NCBI GenBank assembly: GCA_024279915.1
Contig: JAJRRB010000032.1
Coordinates: 18,804-82,803, forward strand
Length of the DNA: 64,000 nt
Reading direction: 5' to 3'
DNA from: Deltaproteobacteria bacterium
GTDB lineage: Bacteria; Desulfobacterota; Desulfuromonadia; Desulfuromonadales; BM103
Shown: piece after piece, positions 7,267 through 15,757 of the stretch
How the letters are laid out: each line of letters begins with the position of its first letter
Position numbering within the stretch: position 1 is the first letter of the stretch
The notes under the pieces: model-generated
What the model saw: the letters and a program-made list of their open reading frames with translations, nothing else
What the model was told of the DNA's origin: nothing
Databases searched by the model: none
Position numbers and translations under genes: made by a program

Positions 7267-9819
7267 ATGCTAGGGATGGAGCCGATTACCACGACCAAGC
7301 TTCTCGGGTTACCAGTAAACCAAGCGACAACATGGGTTTTGACAAAAGCTAAAAACAAGTTAACGGATAAAAAGATTAATGTGATCTTTCATGAGGCCTT
7401 TGGCAACAATGATTACCACATTATCCTTGCCTTATGTGCGGACGAAACATTTCTCGGTCTGCTGTTTCAAGTCGCTGAAGGCAAAATAATTGATACCGTG
7501 AAACTATCAGAGCGGGGTCTCACCCTTGCAGAGACAGGCAAACTCAAGATCACCGCTACTGAAATTGACAGCCAGTTACGGTCATTCGCCCTCGACCTGT
7601 TGGAGCGTTACCGGGGTCAAAAAGGTGGAGCAACAGTTGGGGACCAATCCACAGCGTTCACTCATTTTTTTGAGCAGATGGATCGACGCTTGAACAGTAA
7701 TTCTAAGTATACTTCTGAGAGTCCACTTCAGTACAATCTTCAACCTGGTTTTTATCTCGATCATGGCTCAAACGCCAATCTTTGCCACACGGGAAAATGG
7801 ACCAGAGAAATATTTAAAACACTAAAGAGCCAGTCAAGAACCGCCATAGCTCAGGGATCTCTCGTTGGTGAAGGTGGAATTGGCAAAACAGCCATAGCGA
7901 TAGAGTATGCACACGAATACCAGCATAATTATGAGGGTGGAGTTTATTGGCTGGAAGTTGATCAAGGTATAGAGCTCCCTCTCCGGAACATGCTGGGACG
8001 ATTGGGTGTGGCAATTTCACCCGATGACACTGATGAAAGCCTACTTACCCTCTTTGTCGATAGTTTAAACAGGATACAAGAACAGAAATTGGTTATTCTC
8101 GATAACCTTGAAGACACAAACTTACCGAACCGCTTTGCCCTATCCAAGGGACATATTCTCGTCACCACACGTATGCCTAAAATAGCCATGCCGACAATTG
8201 ACATTCTACTGCCGCATGACGATGAGGCACTCGACATCCTTCTCGGTTATTCAAAATACAAAGATTCAGCACTGACCGACGAACAGGAAAAACTTGCGCA
8301 AGATCTCTGCCAACGATGCGGAAACCTTCCTCTGGCCCTGGAAATTCTTGGAACTATGCTCACCACCTTCGGGCTTGAATATGTCTCAGCTATGTCCGTA
8401 GACCTGTTAGATGAGGTTGAAAACGTCACCTCGAAAAAAGCCAAAACCACCATTCGTCAGGTTCTTGCCTTGGCAGAAAAGGAGTATAAACATCCCGAGG
8501 CCATGACTGCGTTGGTACACGCTGCTTATTTGCACCCAGACCATATTCAACCTGAGATCATTTCTTCTGCACTGTCTGTCACCCAACAAGAAGCTGTCAA
8601 AATGCTCGCGGCTCTTGCCGAATGGTCGGTTTTGAAGTCTCATAAAGACGGAAAATATACTTGCCACCGTCTCCTGAATGAGGCAGCACGAGATTTGGAC
8701 GTTGATGATTCCGCAGGTGAACGAATGGCCGTTATTGTGGATTGCATGGTCAAAGATGAAACAGAGAAGGGGCTGTATCTCCTCGCCAATGGTTCTATAC
8801 CCCATATCCTTCATCTTTCTGGAATGGCTGATGAGTCTACTGAAGAAGAAAATCTCCCAAGAAATTCTTTTATGTATAAGTGGGCCAACTTTTTGAAAGA
8901 TTGTGGTCACTACCAACTATCGGAAAAGCTACAACGCGTTTGCAGCGAACGAATCAAGCTTAGCAGAGGGGACGGACACTATGATTACGTAATTGGTCTC
9001 AACGGGCTTGCCCAGAGTCTTTCTGACCAACATAAATTTGAAGAGGCTGAATCTCTTTATCGTTTGATATTGAGCCTTATTGTTAAACACCATGGAACAG
9101 AACATCTGCACTACGCTTATGCCCTTAACAATTGGGGCCTGTTGATTTGTTCTCATGGTTACGTCCTTACAGATGAGAATGATCGTCAAAGAAGGTTTAG
9201 AGAGGCAGAAATGCTTTTTGAAAAGGGATTGTCAGCCCTCGCTATGGTTCAAGGAGCTGACCATCCAGACCATGCTGTCTTCCTTGCCTCCATGGCTCTT
9301 GCAAAGGGACGTCAAGGCAAATACGAGGAGGCGGTATCCCTTTATATCCAAGCGATAGCGATTGATGAGAAAACTATAGGTACTGACCATCCCAGATATG
9401 CCAAACGTCTTAACGGTTTAGCTGATGTGCTTGGAGAACAAGGGGAATATGAAGAGGCGGAGAAATTGTATCGGCAAGTATTGATCATCCAAGAGAAAAC
9501 TATAGGTACTGACCATCCTGTTTATCTCACATGTCTAAACGACATGGCATATATTTTCTACAGGAGGGGCAAACACAAAGAAGCTGAAAAGCTCTATCTA
9601 CAGGTATTGTCAACAGCCGACGACAAAATGCATTCTAGGTATCCAAATTATGTTTTGACTTGCAAAAACCTTGCTGATCTGTATCGAAATCAAGGCAAGT
9701 ATGGAGATGCAAAAGCTCTCTACCGGAAGGCATTAACCATCTCAAGAGGCTCCAATGGGGAAGATCATCCTTTTACGTTGCAAATTGAAACAGCCATTGC
9801 AGAACTTGATAAACAGTAA
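7267..9819 (+). CDS. STAND ATPase: NB-ARC domain with C-terminal kinesin-light-chain-type TPRs
   Basis: The product is about 850 aa. I prefer ATG 7267, which has GGGAGAGGGAG upstream; an earlier TTG at 7216 would add 17 residues. Residues 1-190 match nothing I recognise and may be the effector or sensor part. The NTPase core follows: P-loop GEGGIGKT (201-208), Walker B LVILDNLED (about 275-283), ILVTTR (about 297-302) and the NB-ARC motif GNLPLAL (about 352-358). The C-terminal 260 residues are TPRs of the 42-residue type (LYRQVLIIQEKTIGTDHP). STAND proteins of this layout act as signal-triggered oligomeric switches, and several bacterial ones are antiphage sensors. Antiphage function here is inference from family and isolated position. 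Gene-free DNA flanks it on both sides. Confidence 0.85.
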   Translation: MLGMEPITTTKLLGLPVNQATTWVLTKAKNKLTDKKINVIFHEAFGNNDYHIILALCADETFLGLLFQVAEGKIIDTVKLSERGLTLAETGKLKITATEIDSQLRSFALDLLERYRGQKGGATVGDQSTAFTHFFEQMDRRLNSNSKYTSESPLQYNLQPGFYLDHGSNANLCHTGKWTREIFKTLKSQSRTAIAQGSLVGEGGIGKTAIAIEYAHEYQHNYEGGVYWLEVDQGIELPLRNMLGRLGVAISPDDTDESLLTLFVDSLNRIQEQKLVILDNLEDTNLPNRFALSKGHILVTTRMPKIAMPTIDILLPHDDEALDILLGYSKYKDSALTDEQEKLAQDLCQRCGNLPLALEILGTMLTTFGLEYVSAMSVDLLDEVENVTSKKAKTTIRQVLALAEKEYKHPEAMTALVHAAYLHPDHIQPEIISSALSVTQQEAVKMLAALAEWSVLKSHKDGKYTCHRLLNEAARDLDVDDSAGERMAVIVDCMVKDETEKGLYLLANGSIPHILHLSGMADESTEEENLPRNSFMYKWANFLKDCGHYQLSEKLQRVCSERIKLSRGDGHYDYVIGLNGLAQSLSDQHKFEEAESLYRLILSLIVKHHGTEHLHYAYALNNWGLLICSHGYVLTDENDRQRRFREAEMLFEKGLSALAMVQGADHPDHAVFLASMALAKGRQGKYEEAVSLYIQAIAIDEKTIGTDHPRYAKRLNGLADVLGEQGEYEEAEKLYRQVLIIQEKTIGTDHPVYLTCLNDMAYIFYRRGKHKEAEKLYLQVLSTADDKMHSRYPNYVLTCKNLADLYRNQGKYGDAKALYRKALTISRGSNGEDHPFTLQIETAIAELDKQ
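9367..9518 (+). repeat. 26-bp exact direct repeat inside the TPR-coding region
   Basis: The same 26 bases occur at 9367-9392 and 9493-9518, exactly 126 bp (42 codons, one TPR) apart, and encode EKTIGTDHP twice. Nucleotide identity beyond protein similarity suggests recent TPR duplication or gene conversion. Confidence 0.85.
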
Positions 9820-10401
9820 GGGGCTGGCCTGAGATTGGGGCAATGAACTGCATGTAAGAGTTTGATCCTAGTGCTGGTATTCTATAACCGACAGGTCATC
9901 AGGGGGATGCTTCATGTCTTCAGCCTCCACCCCAGACAAACTAACATCGGATCTATACGGTCACGTTTGATCGGGCAACGACCATCTGGGTATGTGTTTT
10001 CGTGGGACATGCAGAACCTGACATAATCTGACGAGTTTTTCTGGGAAAGGGGTCAGGGAAAGGGAAAGAGGAAAGGGGTCAGGCTTGACTAATGGGCATT
10101 AGGGAGGTCCGCGACACGTGACTCGGGGGACGTAATACTGATTCTAATGCGGGAAGCTGACCGAGTTTCCATGGCCATCCACCTCAGCCCCTTCAAACAC
10201 CTCATTAACCAACAACACCGCCTCAATCCCATCTCTGCAGATCCCCGCCATTCTCTCAACCTCGTCAGTATGAAAAACAGCCGTGCCGGACGATTGGTCC
10301 AGGAGCGTTTTTGCCCCTTGTCTCGTATCTGCCACAAGATAGGTGTGGACTCTAGCCCGTTAGCAAACTCGACAACAGTTGGAATGAGTCACGTATATAC
10401 T
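9820..10401. other. Gene-free region with short repeats and a possible gene relic
   Basis: No intact gene is seen in 582 bp. GAAAGGGGTCAGG occurs twice (10045-10057 and 10071-10083) in a purine-rich stretch followed by CTTGAC; similar sequences often border REP-associated transposase genes, but none is present. On the minus strand 10144-10335 (possibly reaching about 10360) there is an open frame of protein-like composition, with the stretch DGIEAVLLVNEVFEGAEVDG and no convincing start or ribosome site. It may be the remains of a gene I cannot name. Confidence 0.4.
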
Positions 10402-11364
10402 TTACCTTTCGTTGAACACATAACGCCGGAAGGTCAATGCTGGAAGATAGTTAATAATTCGAGCAAGAGCCATCGTCACTATAAGTGAAAAAATGAGCCT
10501 CCCGAGCAGTAGCCCTGAATAGTGCCCACCAAAGGCCATAATGAACAACGTATCCTCCAGCAGACTGTGACACAGGCACATAAAGGAGAGAGACAAGAAA
10601 ATATCCTTGTCAGACAGAGAACCTGAGCGGGCTTCTTGAATGATAAGGGCTCCCCCGTAAGAAAGCCCCAGCAATGCTCCTGCCATTGTCATAGATGTTG
10701 CCTTCTCGCCGATACCCATGAGGCGTAATAAAGGAGATAAGCATTTTGCGATCAACGGGGTAATCTTCAAGACATCAAGCATTTTCAATCCGAAAAGCAA
10801 CGCTAGGATAATCCAGAAGATTGAGAAAAGTGCTTTGGTGCTACTTAGTGCCCATGGGAGCCAATCTTGTGATGCAGGACTGGTTGAAAGAAAGACAACT
10901 TCGGCAGGTTGTTGAAAATCGGCAAAACCAGAATAGATGATGGACAACAATATTCCGTAGACTAGAGCGCAAACCAGACGGAGGCCCGTTGTGAAGAGAA
11001 TGCCAGCCCCAGCTTTCTGGGCAATGCGCTGTTCTATTGGCAAGGAATGGGCGATCAAGATCATGGACCCAAGTACGGTTGCTTGAGCGACAGTCAAAGG
11101 GTGTTCCGGTAACAGGATGAGCAGAGCGGCCGCTCCAGCGTAGATATTGACGACCATGGCGGTTACCCAGACAAATCCCATCTCCCCTGGAAGTCCAACC
11201 AGTTGCATCACGGGAGAAATAACTCGACCGATAATCTCAATGACACCGAACTCGACAGAGAAACGCACCAGAATCATCACCGGGACCATAACCTTAAGCA
11301 GTTCCCAGTATAGAGTGATGGTGTCGAGCAACAATTTTTTAGTACCGATCACAACCATGTTCAT
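10402..11364 (-). CDS. Nucleoside-recognition (Gate) domain membrane protein
   Basis: This is a 320-aa integral membrane protein with about eight hydrophobic segments. It has two related halves, each with a Gate-type block: MVPVMILVRFSVEFGVIEII near residue 30 and IIQEARSGSLSDKD in the second half. Spore-maturation-type and nucleoside-transport-type membrane proteins share this domain; the substrate is not evident. It is divergent from an Lrp/AsnC regulator 124 bp away, so control by that regulator is likely, and an amino acid or related compound is a reasonable guess for the ligand or cargo. Confidence 0.75.
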   Translation of the reverse strand: MNMVVIGTKKLLLDTITLYWELLKVMVPVMILVRFSVEFGVIEIIGRVISPVMQLVGLPGEMGFVWVTAMVVNIYAGAAALLILLPEHPLTVAQATVLGSMILIAHSLPIEQRIAQKAGAGILFTTGLRLVCALVYGILLSIIYSGFADFQQPAEVVFLSTSPASQDWLPWALSSTKALFSIFWIILALLFGLKMLDVLKITPLIAKCLSPLLRLMGIGEKATSMTMAGALLGLSYGGALIIQEARSGSLSDKDIFLSLSFMCLCHSLLEDTLFIMAFGGHYSGLLLGRLIFSLIVTMALARIINYLPALTFRRYVFNER

Positions 11365-11424
11365 TCGAAAGCTCCAAACTGTGCAGTGAATGACAGGATA
11401 TACGGTGAGCTACAGAATTTGGAT

Positions 11425-11453
11425 TTAAACATTGTTCTCGTTTGAGATATAAT
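11425..11453 (+). promoter_or_regulatory. Possible promoter of the Lrp/AsnC gene
   Basis: A perfect TATAAT lies at 11448-11453; the region 17-18 bp upstream (TTTAAAC, 11424-11430) is a poor -35 match, as is common for activator- or autoregulated promoters. The site is in the divergent intergenic region shared with the Gate-domain transporter gene. Confidence 0.4.
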
Positions 11454-11488
11454 TCGAAAATAACGACTGGAGAGGAGAATAGTTGCAA

Positions 11489-11950
11489 ATGGACGCAATG
11501 GACGGAAAGATTGTCGAAATACTACAAAACGATGCAAGCTTAACCAATATCGAGTTGTCGGAACGGGTCAACCTGTCACCCTCAAGTTGCCTGCGCCGTG
11601 TTCAACGCCTAAAAGATCAGGGCATATTGCTCAAAACGGTTGCGTTGGCAGATCCAGATAAACTCAATCGTAGCCTCATGGCAATTGTCGATGTGACGCT
11701 AGAGCGCCATAGCGCTGATGCTCGTCAGGGATTTATGGAGCAATTGCTTTTGGAGCCCGCAGTTGGCCAAGCCTATAGTGTTACTGGAGAGACTGATGTG
11801 CTACTGATTATGAACTTAGCTGACATGAAAGAGTATCAGTCGATTTGTGAACGACTGTCTAACCACGACCCCAATATAGTCAAATTCCGCACTCTCTTTG
11901 CAATGGAGCGCCACAAATACGAAACGGCTATTCCACTCAATGTTACCTAA
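11489..11950 (+). CDS. Lrp/AsnC family transcriptional regulator
   Basis: The product is 153 aa from ATG 11489; an in-frame TTG at 11483 is closer to the AGGAG at 11473-11477 and cannot be excluded. The N-terminal winged helix-turn-helix reads MDGKIVEILQNDASLTNIELSERVNLSPSSCLRRVQRL in two parts (residues about 4-42). The C-terminal RAM ligand-binding domain ends the protein (VTGETDVLLIMNL). Lrp/AsnC proteins bind DNA as octamers or hexadecamers and respond to amino acids. Divergent orientation suggests control of the adjacent membrane carrier and of itself. Confidence 0.9.
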   Translation: MDAMDGKIVEILQNDASLTNIELSERVNLSPSSCLRRVQRLKDQGILLKTVALADPDKLNRSLMAIVDVTLERHSADARQGFMEQLLLEPAVGQAYSVTGETDVLLIMNLADMKEYQSICERLSNHDPNIVKFRTLFAMERHKYETAIPLNVT

Positions 11951-12096
11951 ATGGATTTTCTATTGATCACCTGGTAACAAAATATAAAGAAACATCGCAA
12001 AGGCTGCATTCTGGGAAGATCGCAACAAGACCTTGGTAAACGTGCAAACTTGGACATGAATGCTCTACGGTGCATACTGTTACGGAAGGGGGTGTC

Positions 12097-12588
12097 ATGA
12101 GTCAACTCATCACTTTGTTTCTTGCTGTGCTGCTCACCGGGTGCATCGGTCCCATTGACGACCACTCTGTGCAGGTTGATTTAAATACTCAGACTGTTGA
12201 GCGCTCTTATGCCTTATGCAAAAGTACAGTGGACTCAACTCCCGAGGCAATGAGACTAAGTGAATACTTTGTGCTGGGTAAGAATAGGGAAAGTTATTAT
12301 TTAGAGAAAATAGCGAACGAGAGCTACGCAACAGATGAACAGATATCAGATATTCGCAGCTATCATGACAATTTAAGTCTTTGCCGTGATAAGGCTGTCG
12401 AGAGCTTGCAGACTTTTATTGCCAGCTATGCACGACTCGTGTCAGATTATTTTAGCAAAGACGACGAAATAACAGCTGGTGTTGTAAATAAAAAAATAAC
12501 GATTGGAGACGCGAACAGAAAGGTTACGGAATCAGAGTATCAATTCTCTCTTAAAGAATATGACTTAAAAAACGTAACGAATCAGTAA
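12097..12588 (+). CDS. Small putative lipoprotein, function unknown
   Basis: The product is 163 aa from ATG 12097, which has GGAAGGGGG upstream; an in-frame GTG at 12070 lacks a good ribosome site. It begins MSQLITLFLAVLLTGCIG, a signal sequence with lipobox LLTGC, so lipid attachment at Cys15 is predicted. The mature part is rich in polar and charged residues and likely helical, with no domain I recognise. It stands alone between the Lrp gene and a convergent lipoprotein gene. Confidence 0.65.
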   Translation: MSQLITLFLAVLLTGCIGPIDDHSVQVDLNTQTVERSYALCKSTVDSTPEAMRLSEYFVLGKNRESYYLEKIANESYATDEQISDIRSYHDNLSLCRDKAVESLQTFIASYARLVSDYFSKDDEITAGVVNKKITIGDANRKVTESEYQFSLKEYDLKNVTNQ

Positions 12589-12638
12589 GGTAGCCACCAA
12601 GTAAACATGGATATGGTGAAGAATTAACCGAACTTCCC

Positions 12639-13268
12639 TCAGATCACGCCTTTACTGTCCAGATCCTTGATGACCGTTTTTACAAAATCCTTCAGTAGTT
12701 TCTGAAGATTCCCGTCAATAACAGTTTCCAGCTGTGCCGACCAGATCATATCTTTGGTTTTGGTGTCGTAGAGGTTCGCTTCGACAGTGACAATTTCAAA
12801 TTGTGTGATGGTCGCAGGCTCGTAGATGACCTCACGGCGTTGATTGTAGTAGCTGCCGTAGTTGCGGTAATAGGGGCGCTCGTAGTAGCGGCCACCATCG
12901 TATGTCGTGATCCGGCCCGGGTTAACCACTTCTTCAGTGCGCTTGCCGGTTGCATGAACCATTAGGACCGAGTCGGCACCGTTGGTCTTGATGTTTTGGG
13001 CGATTTTGAATTCATCGATCTCTTTGCTTATGGGTAGGTCCTTGTAGCTAGAGATTCCTGTCACCCCATGATCGGCCAGTTGCTGGTTTAAGTCGTCTTC
13101 GAAGATTCGGCGGTGGATCTCCTGATTGGCGATACCGACAATGTAGACCTTTTTGACCTTGCTGTTATAGTCTGGGTTCTTCCAGGCACCGTTGAGAGTT
13201 GTTGATGAACAGCCTGCGAACAGCACCCCGGCCAAAAGTAGGGTCGTCCAGAATTGAATTGCTTTCAT
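12639..13268 (-). CDS. DUF4136-like lipoprotein
   Basis: The product is 209 aa from ATG at 13268, with GGAGGTGGG upstream on the minus strand; the longer TTG start at 13286 sits at the edge of that ribosome site and is unlikely. The leader MKAIQFWTTLLLAGVLFAGC ends in a lipobox (FAGC). The mature protein has the pattern of DUF4136-like envelope lipoproteins: VKKVYIVGIANQEIHRR near the start, a tyrosine/arginine-rich middle (GGRYYERPYYRNYGSYY) and a late DTKTKDMIWSAQ segment. Function is unknown. Confidence 0.75.
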   Translation of the reverse strand: MKAIQFWTTLLLAGVLFAGCSSTTLNGAWKNPDYNSKVKKVYIVGIANQEIHRRIFEDDLNQQLADHGVTGISSYKDLPISKEIDEFKIAQNIKTNGADSVLMVHATGKRTEEVVNPGRITTYDGGRYYERPYYRNYGSYYNQRREVIYEPATITQFEIVTVEANLYDTKTKDMIWSAQLETVIDGNLQKLLKDFVKTVIKDLDSKGVI

Positions 13269-13487
13269 TTTATTGCCCACCTCCAAATTAATTCATATTT
13301 TATCTGTCGCATCATAATAGAAAAGAGTTTGATCGGCAATCTTCAGTTTGCATTTTTTTATGACGAATATTTAATTTTGCGTTCTTACAAAGGGTTTGAT
13401 GCTTTTTCTGTTATAATTGTGCATGCTGAAATCTCAAACTTTCTATGTGGATAACGTCTTCAGTTTATTCAAAAAAGGGTTGTTTTC

Positions 13488-14432
13488 ATGAAGTATATCA
13501 TCGTCTCTTCGCTACTCCTTCTGCTCTCTGTCTCCTCTTCCCTGGCAGTCAACTTGCGTCTCATGACTGGCCCCAAACAGGGAACCTATTATCAGGTCGG
13601 TCAGGACATTGCCGAGCAGACCGAGGAGGTCGGGCTGCACCTCGAGATTATTCCAACTGAAGGCTCGTGGGCGAATATCGTCGGCTTGTTCAACAATGAC
13701 GCTGAGTTCGCTATCTTCCAGATTGACGCTTTTCGGCAAGCGGCAAGGAACCTCTATAACAACAGTGCCGAAGATATTCACAATGAAATCAGGGTGGTTA
13801 TGCCACTCTATAATGAAGAAATTCATGTTATTAAAGCAAAGGGGAGAACCCTTGATTTTGCTACCGAAGAGCAGTTTGTCGTAGGTTGTGGTCGTGAGAA
13901 TAGCGGTTCCTGCCTGAGTGCTGGTGTGATCGCTGATTTTTATGGCAAAGAGTTTCGCTATGTCTACAAAGACTACGAAAATGCACTCGACGATCTCAGG
14001 GCAGGATCTCTTGATCTTGTCGTCATTACTTCTGGTAAGCCACACGGCCTGTTGGTCAATCAGCTTGGTATTGACCTGGTTTCTCTGCCACGTACGCGTA
14101 AAGCTGTTGATATCTATCTGTACACCGACATTACCGCAGACGATTATCCCTGGCTGGATCAACCAGTTGAAACCTATGCCGTTCGTTCCGTTTTGGCGAC
14201 CATGATCCAGGAGCAGGAGGGGCTGGCCAATGATCTGGTCGGCACGCTCCATTTTGCAATCCAGGTTAACCAGGATAAACTCAAAAGGGATGGCCACCCC
14301 AAGTGGCGGGATGTTTTTTTTACCGGGTATATTGAGAACGCCGGACATGTCGGTGCATTGCAGTCGATAGGTGTCTGTAAATTCATGAAGCGCTATGGGC
14401 ATCGTTGTAGTGAGATGGCCACCAAAGAATAG
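13488..14432 (+). CDS. TAXI-family TRAP transporter solute-binding protein
   Basis: This is a 314-aa exported protein with a signal peptide ending near residue 20 (SLA-V). The mature start NLRLMTGPKQGTYYQVGQDI matches the TAXI family signature (ATGxxxGTYYxxG). TAXI proteins deliver solutes to TRAP-type secondary transporters. No TRAP permease gene is nearby; instead the gene precedes pqiA by 90 bp in the same direction, so it may serve another purpose or partner elsewhere. A TATAAT-like -10 at 13412-13417 lies about 70 bp upstream. Confidence 0.8.
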   Translation: MKYIIVSSLLLLLSVSSSLAVNLRLMTGPKQGTYYQVGQDIAEQTEEVGLHLEIIPTEGSWANIVGLFNNDAEFAIFQIDAFRQAARNLYNNSAEDIHNEIRVVMPLYNEEIHVIKAKGRTLDFATEEQFVVGCGRENSGSCLSAGVIADFYGKEFRYVYKDYENALDDLRAGSLDLVVITSGKPHGLLVNQLGIDLVSLPRTRKAVDIYLYTDITADDYPWLDQPVETYAVRSVLATMIQEQEGLANDLVGTLHFAIQVNQDKLKRDGHPKWRDVFFTGYIENAGHVGALQSIGVCKFMKRYGHRCSEMATKE

Positions 14433-14522
14433 CTTATTGTCTTGATTCGTTTGTGTTTTCAGCTATTTGTCGTACTATTATAGGTGAAAGTCCTCTTGTT
14501 TCTGCCACGGATAATTGTTTGA

Positions 14523-15122
14523 ATGCATCAGATAGCCTGCCACGAATGTGACCTGATCCACGACATCCCTCCGATGCCTTCACGGGGGGCGGCGTGTTGT
14601 GTGCGTTGCGGTTCGGTACTGTTCCGAGCCCAGGAAAACAGCATCGACCGTACCCTGGCCTGGACCATCGCCGGATTAGTTCTCTATGTTGTCGGGGTCA
14701 GCTTTCCATTTCTGGCCATGAAAAATGGTCCGATCAGCAATGAAACAGGTCTTCTCACCGGAATTCAACTGCTTTTTGACCAGGGTATTATCCCGCTGGC
14801 GACCTTGGTCCTGCTGACTTGCGTTCTGATCCCACTTCTGCAGATGCTCGGTTTGCTCTATATCTTTATCCCGTTGAAACTGAACATCAGGGTCAAATAT
14901 GCGGTTCCTGTATTTCGTCTGTTTAAACACATCAAACCCTGGAGCATGATGGAGATTTACATGCTCGGTATCCTGGTCTCCATTGTCAAACTGGGCAAAA
15001 TGGCAACGATCGTGCCGGGTCTGGCTGTCATCGCTTTCGGTCTGCTGATCTTTGTGTTGAGCTTCGCACTTTCTGCGGTTGATGAGCATATGGTCTGGGA
15101 AAAGTTGGGGGAGGACTCGTGA
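14523..15122 (+). CDS. pqiA: Paraquat-inducible protein A family, first subunit
   Basis: The product is 199 aa. It begins with a zinc-ribbon-like CHEC...CVRC pair (residues 6-29) and continues with four hydrophobic segments. E. coli PqiA is one polypeptide of about 417 aa with two such halves; here each half is a separate gene, and the stop of this one overlaps the GTG of the next by 4 bp. PqiA is the inner-membrane partner of the PqiB tunnel in lipid transport across the envelope. It is the first pqi gene in a PqiA-PqiA-PqiB-PqiC operon. Confidence 0.9.
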   Translation: MHQIACHECDLIHDIPPMPSRGAACCVRCGSVLFRAQENSIDRTLAWTIAGLVLYVVGVSFPFLAMKNGPISNETGLLTGIQLLFDQGIIPLATLVLLTCVLIPLLQMLGLLYIFIPLKLNIRVKYAVPVFRLFKHIKPWSMMEIYMLGILVSIVKLGKMATIVPGLAVIAFGLLIFVLSFALSAVDEHMVWEKLGEDS

Positions 15123-15757
15123 AAGCGACTCACGCCTCAGCCCGACAGCTCGGCCTGGTCAGTTGTCATGCCTGTCACCTGCTCAACCGTATCCCGAAGG
15201 TATTGGGTCATGCCTTCGCTTATTGCTCACGCTGTGGCGAGGAGTTGCATCAACGTAAGCCGAACAGCCTCAAGCGGACCTGGGCCCTGCTGATTGCGGC
15301 CATGGTCTTCTATATTCCGGCGAATGTTTTGCCGATGACGATCACCTCGGCGCTTGGAACGACTCAGGCAGATACCATTATGAGTGGAGTGATCTACTTC
15401 GTAACCAGCGGTTCATGGGAAATCGCCCTGGTCATTTTCACCGCAAGTATTTTCGTACCGTTCCTGAAATTTACCATCCTGATCTACCTGTTGCTTTCTG
15501 TGCAGTTCAAATCGATAAAACGGCCCAAAAATCGTACCCGATTATACCGATTCACGGAAGCGATTGGACGCTGGTCGATGCTCGATATCTATGTTGTGAC
15601 CATTCTGGTTGCCCTGGTCAAACTCGGTTTTTTGGCAGACATTGAGGCCGGACCGGCAGCCATCTATTTTGCTGCTGTTGTTGTTACCACCATGATTGCC
15701 GCAGAGAGTTTTGACCCGCGGTTGATCTGGGATGTTGTGGAGGAAAAGCATGAATGA
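15119..15757 (+). CDS. pqiA: Paraquat-inducible protein A family, second subunit
   Basis: The product is 212 aa from GTG 15119. As in its neighbour, a four-cysteine pair (SCHACHLL and YCSRCGEEL, residues about 12-42) precedes four membrane segments, with the family block RWSMLDIYVVTILVALVKLG in the second half. It corresponds to the other half of a full-length PqiA. Translational coupling with the first half (4-bp overlap) and with pqiB (8-bp overlap) implies a stoichiometric complex. Confidence 0.9.
   Translation: MKATHASARQLGLVSCHACHLLNRIPKVLGHAFAYCSRCGEELHQRKPNSLKRTWALLIAAMVFYIPANVLPMTITSALGTTQADTIMSGVIYFVTSGSWEIALVIFTASIFVPFLKFTILIYLLLSVQFKSIKRPKNRTRLYRFTEAIGRWSMLDIYVVTILVALVKLGFLADIEAGPAAIYFAAVVVTTMIAAESFDPRLIWDVVEEKHE

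Noticed and set aside
8407..8916. 169-codon frame antisense to the STAND gene
   Set aside because: Lies within the conserved NB-ARC/TPR coding region; no support of its own.
10147..10488. 113-codon plus-strand open frame
   Set aside because: No ribosome site, no domain, and it runs into the 3' end of the opposite Gate-domain gene.
13512..14402. 296-codon open frame antisense to the TAXI gene
   Set aside because: It lies wholly inside a clear TAXI-family gene and shows no domain or ribosome site.
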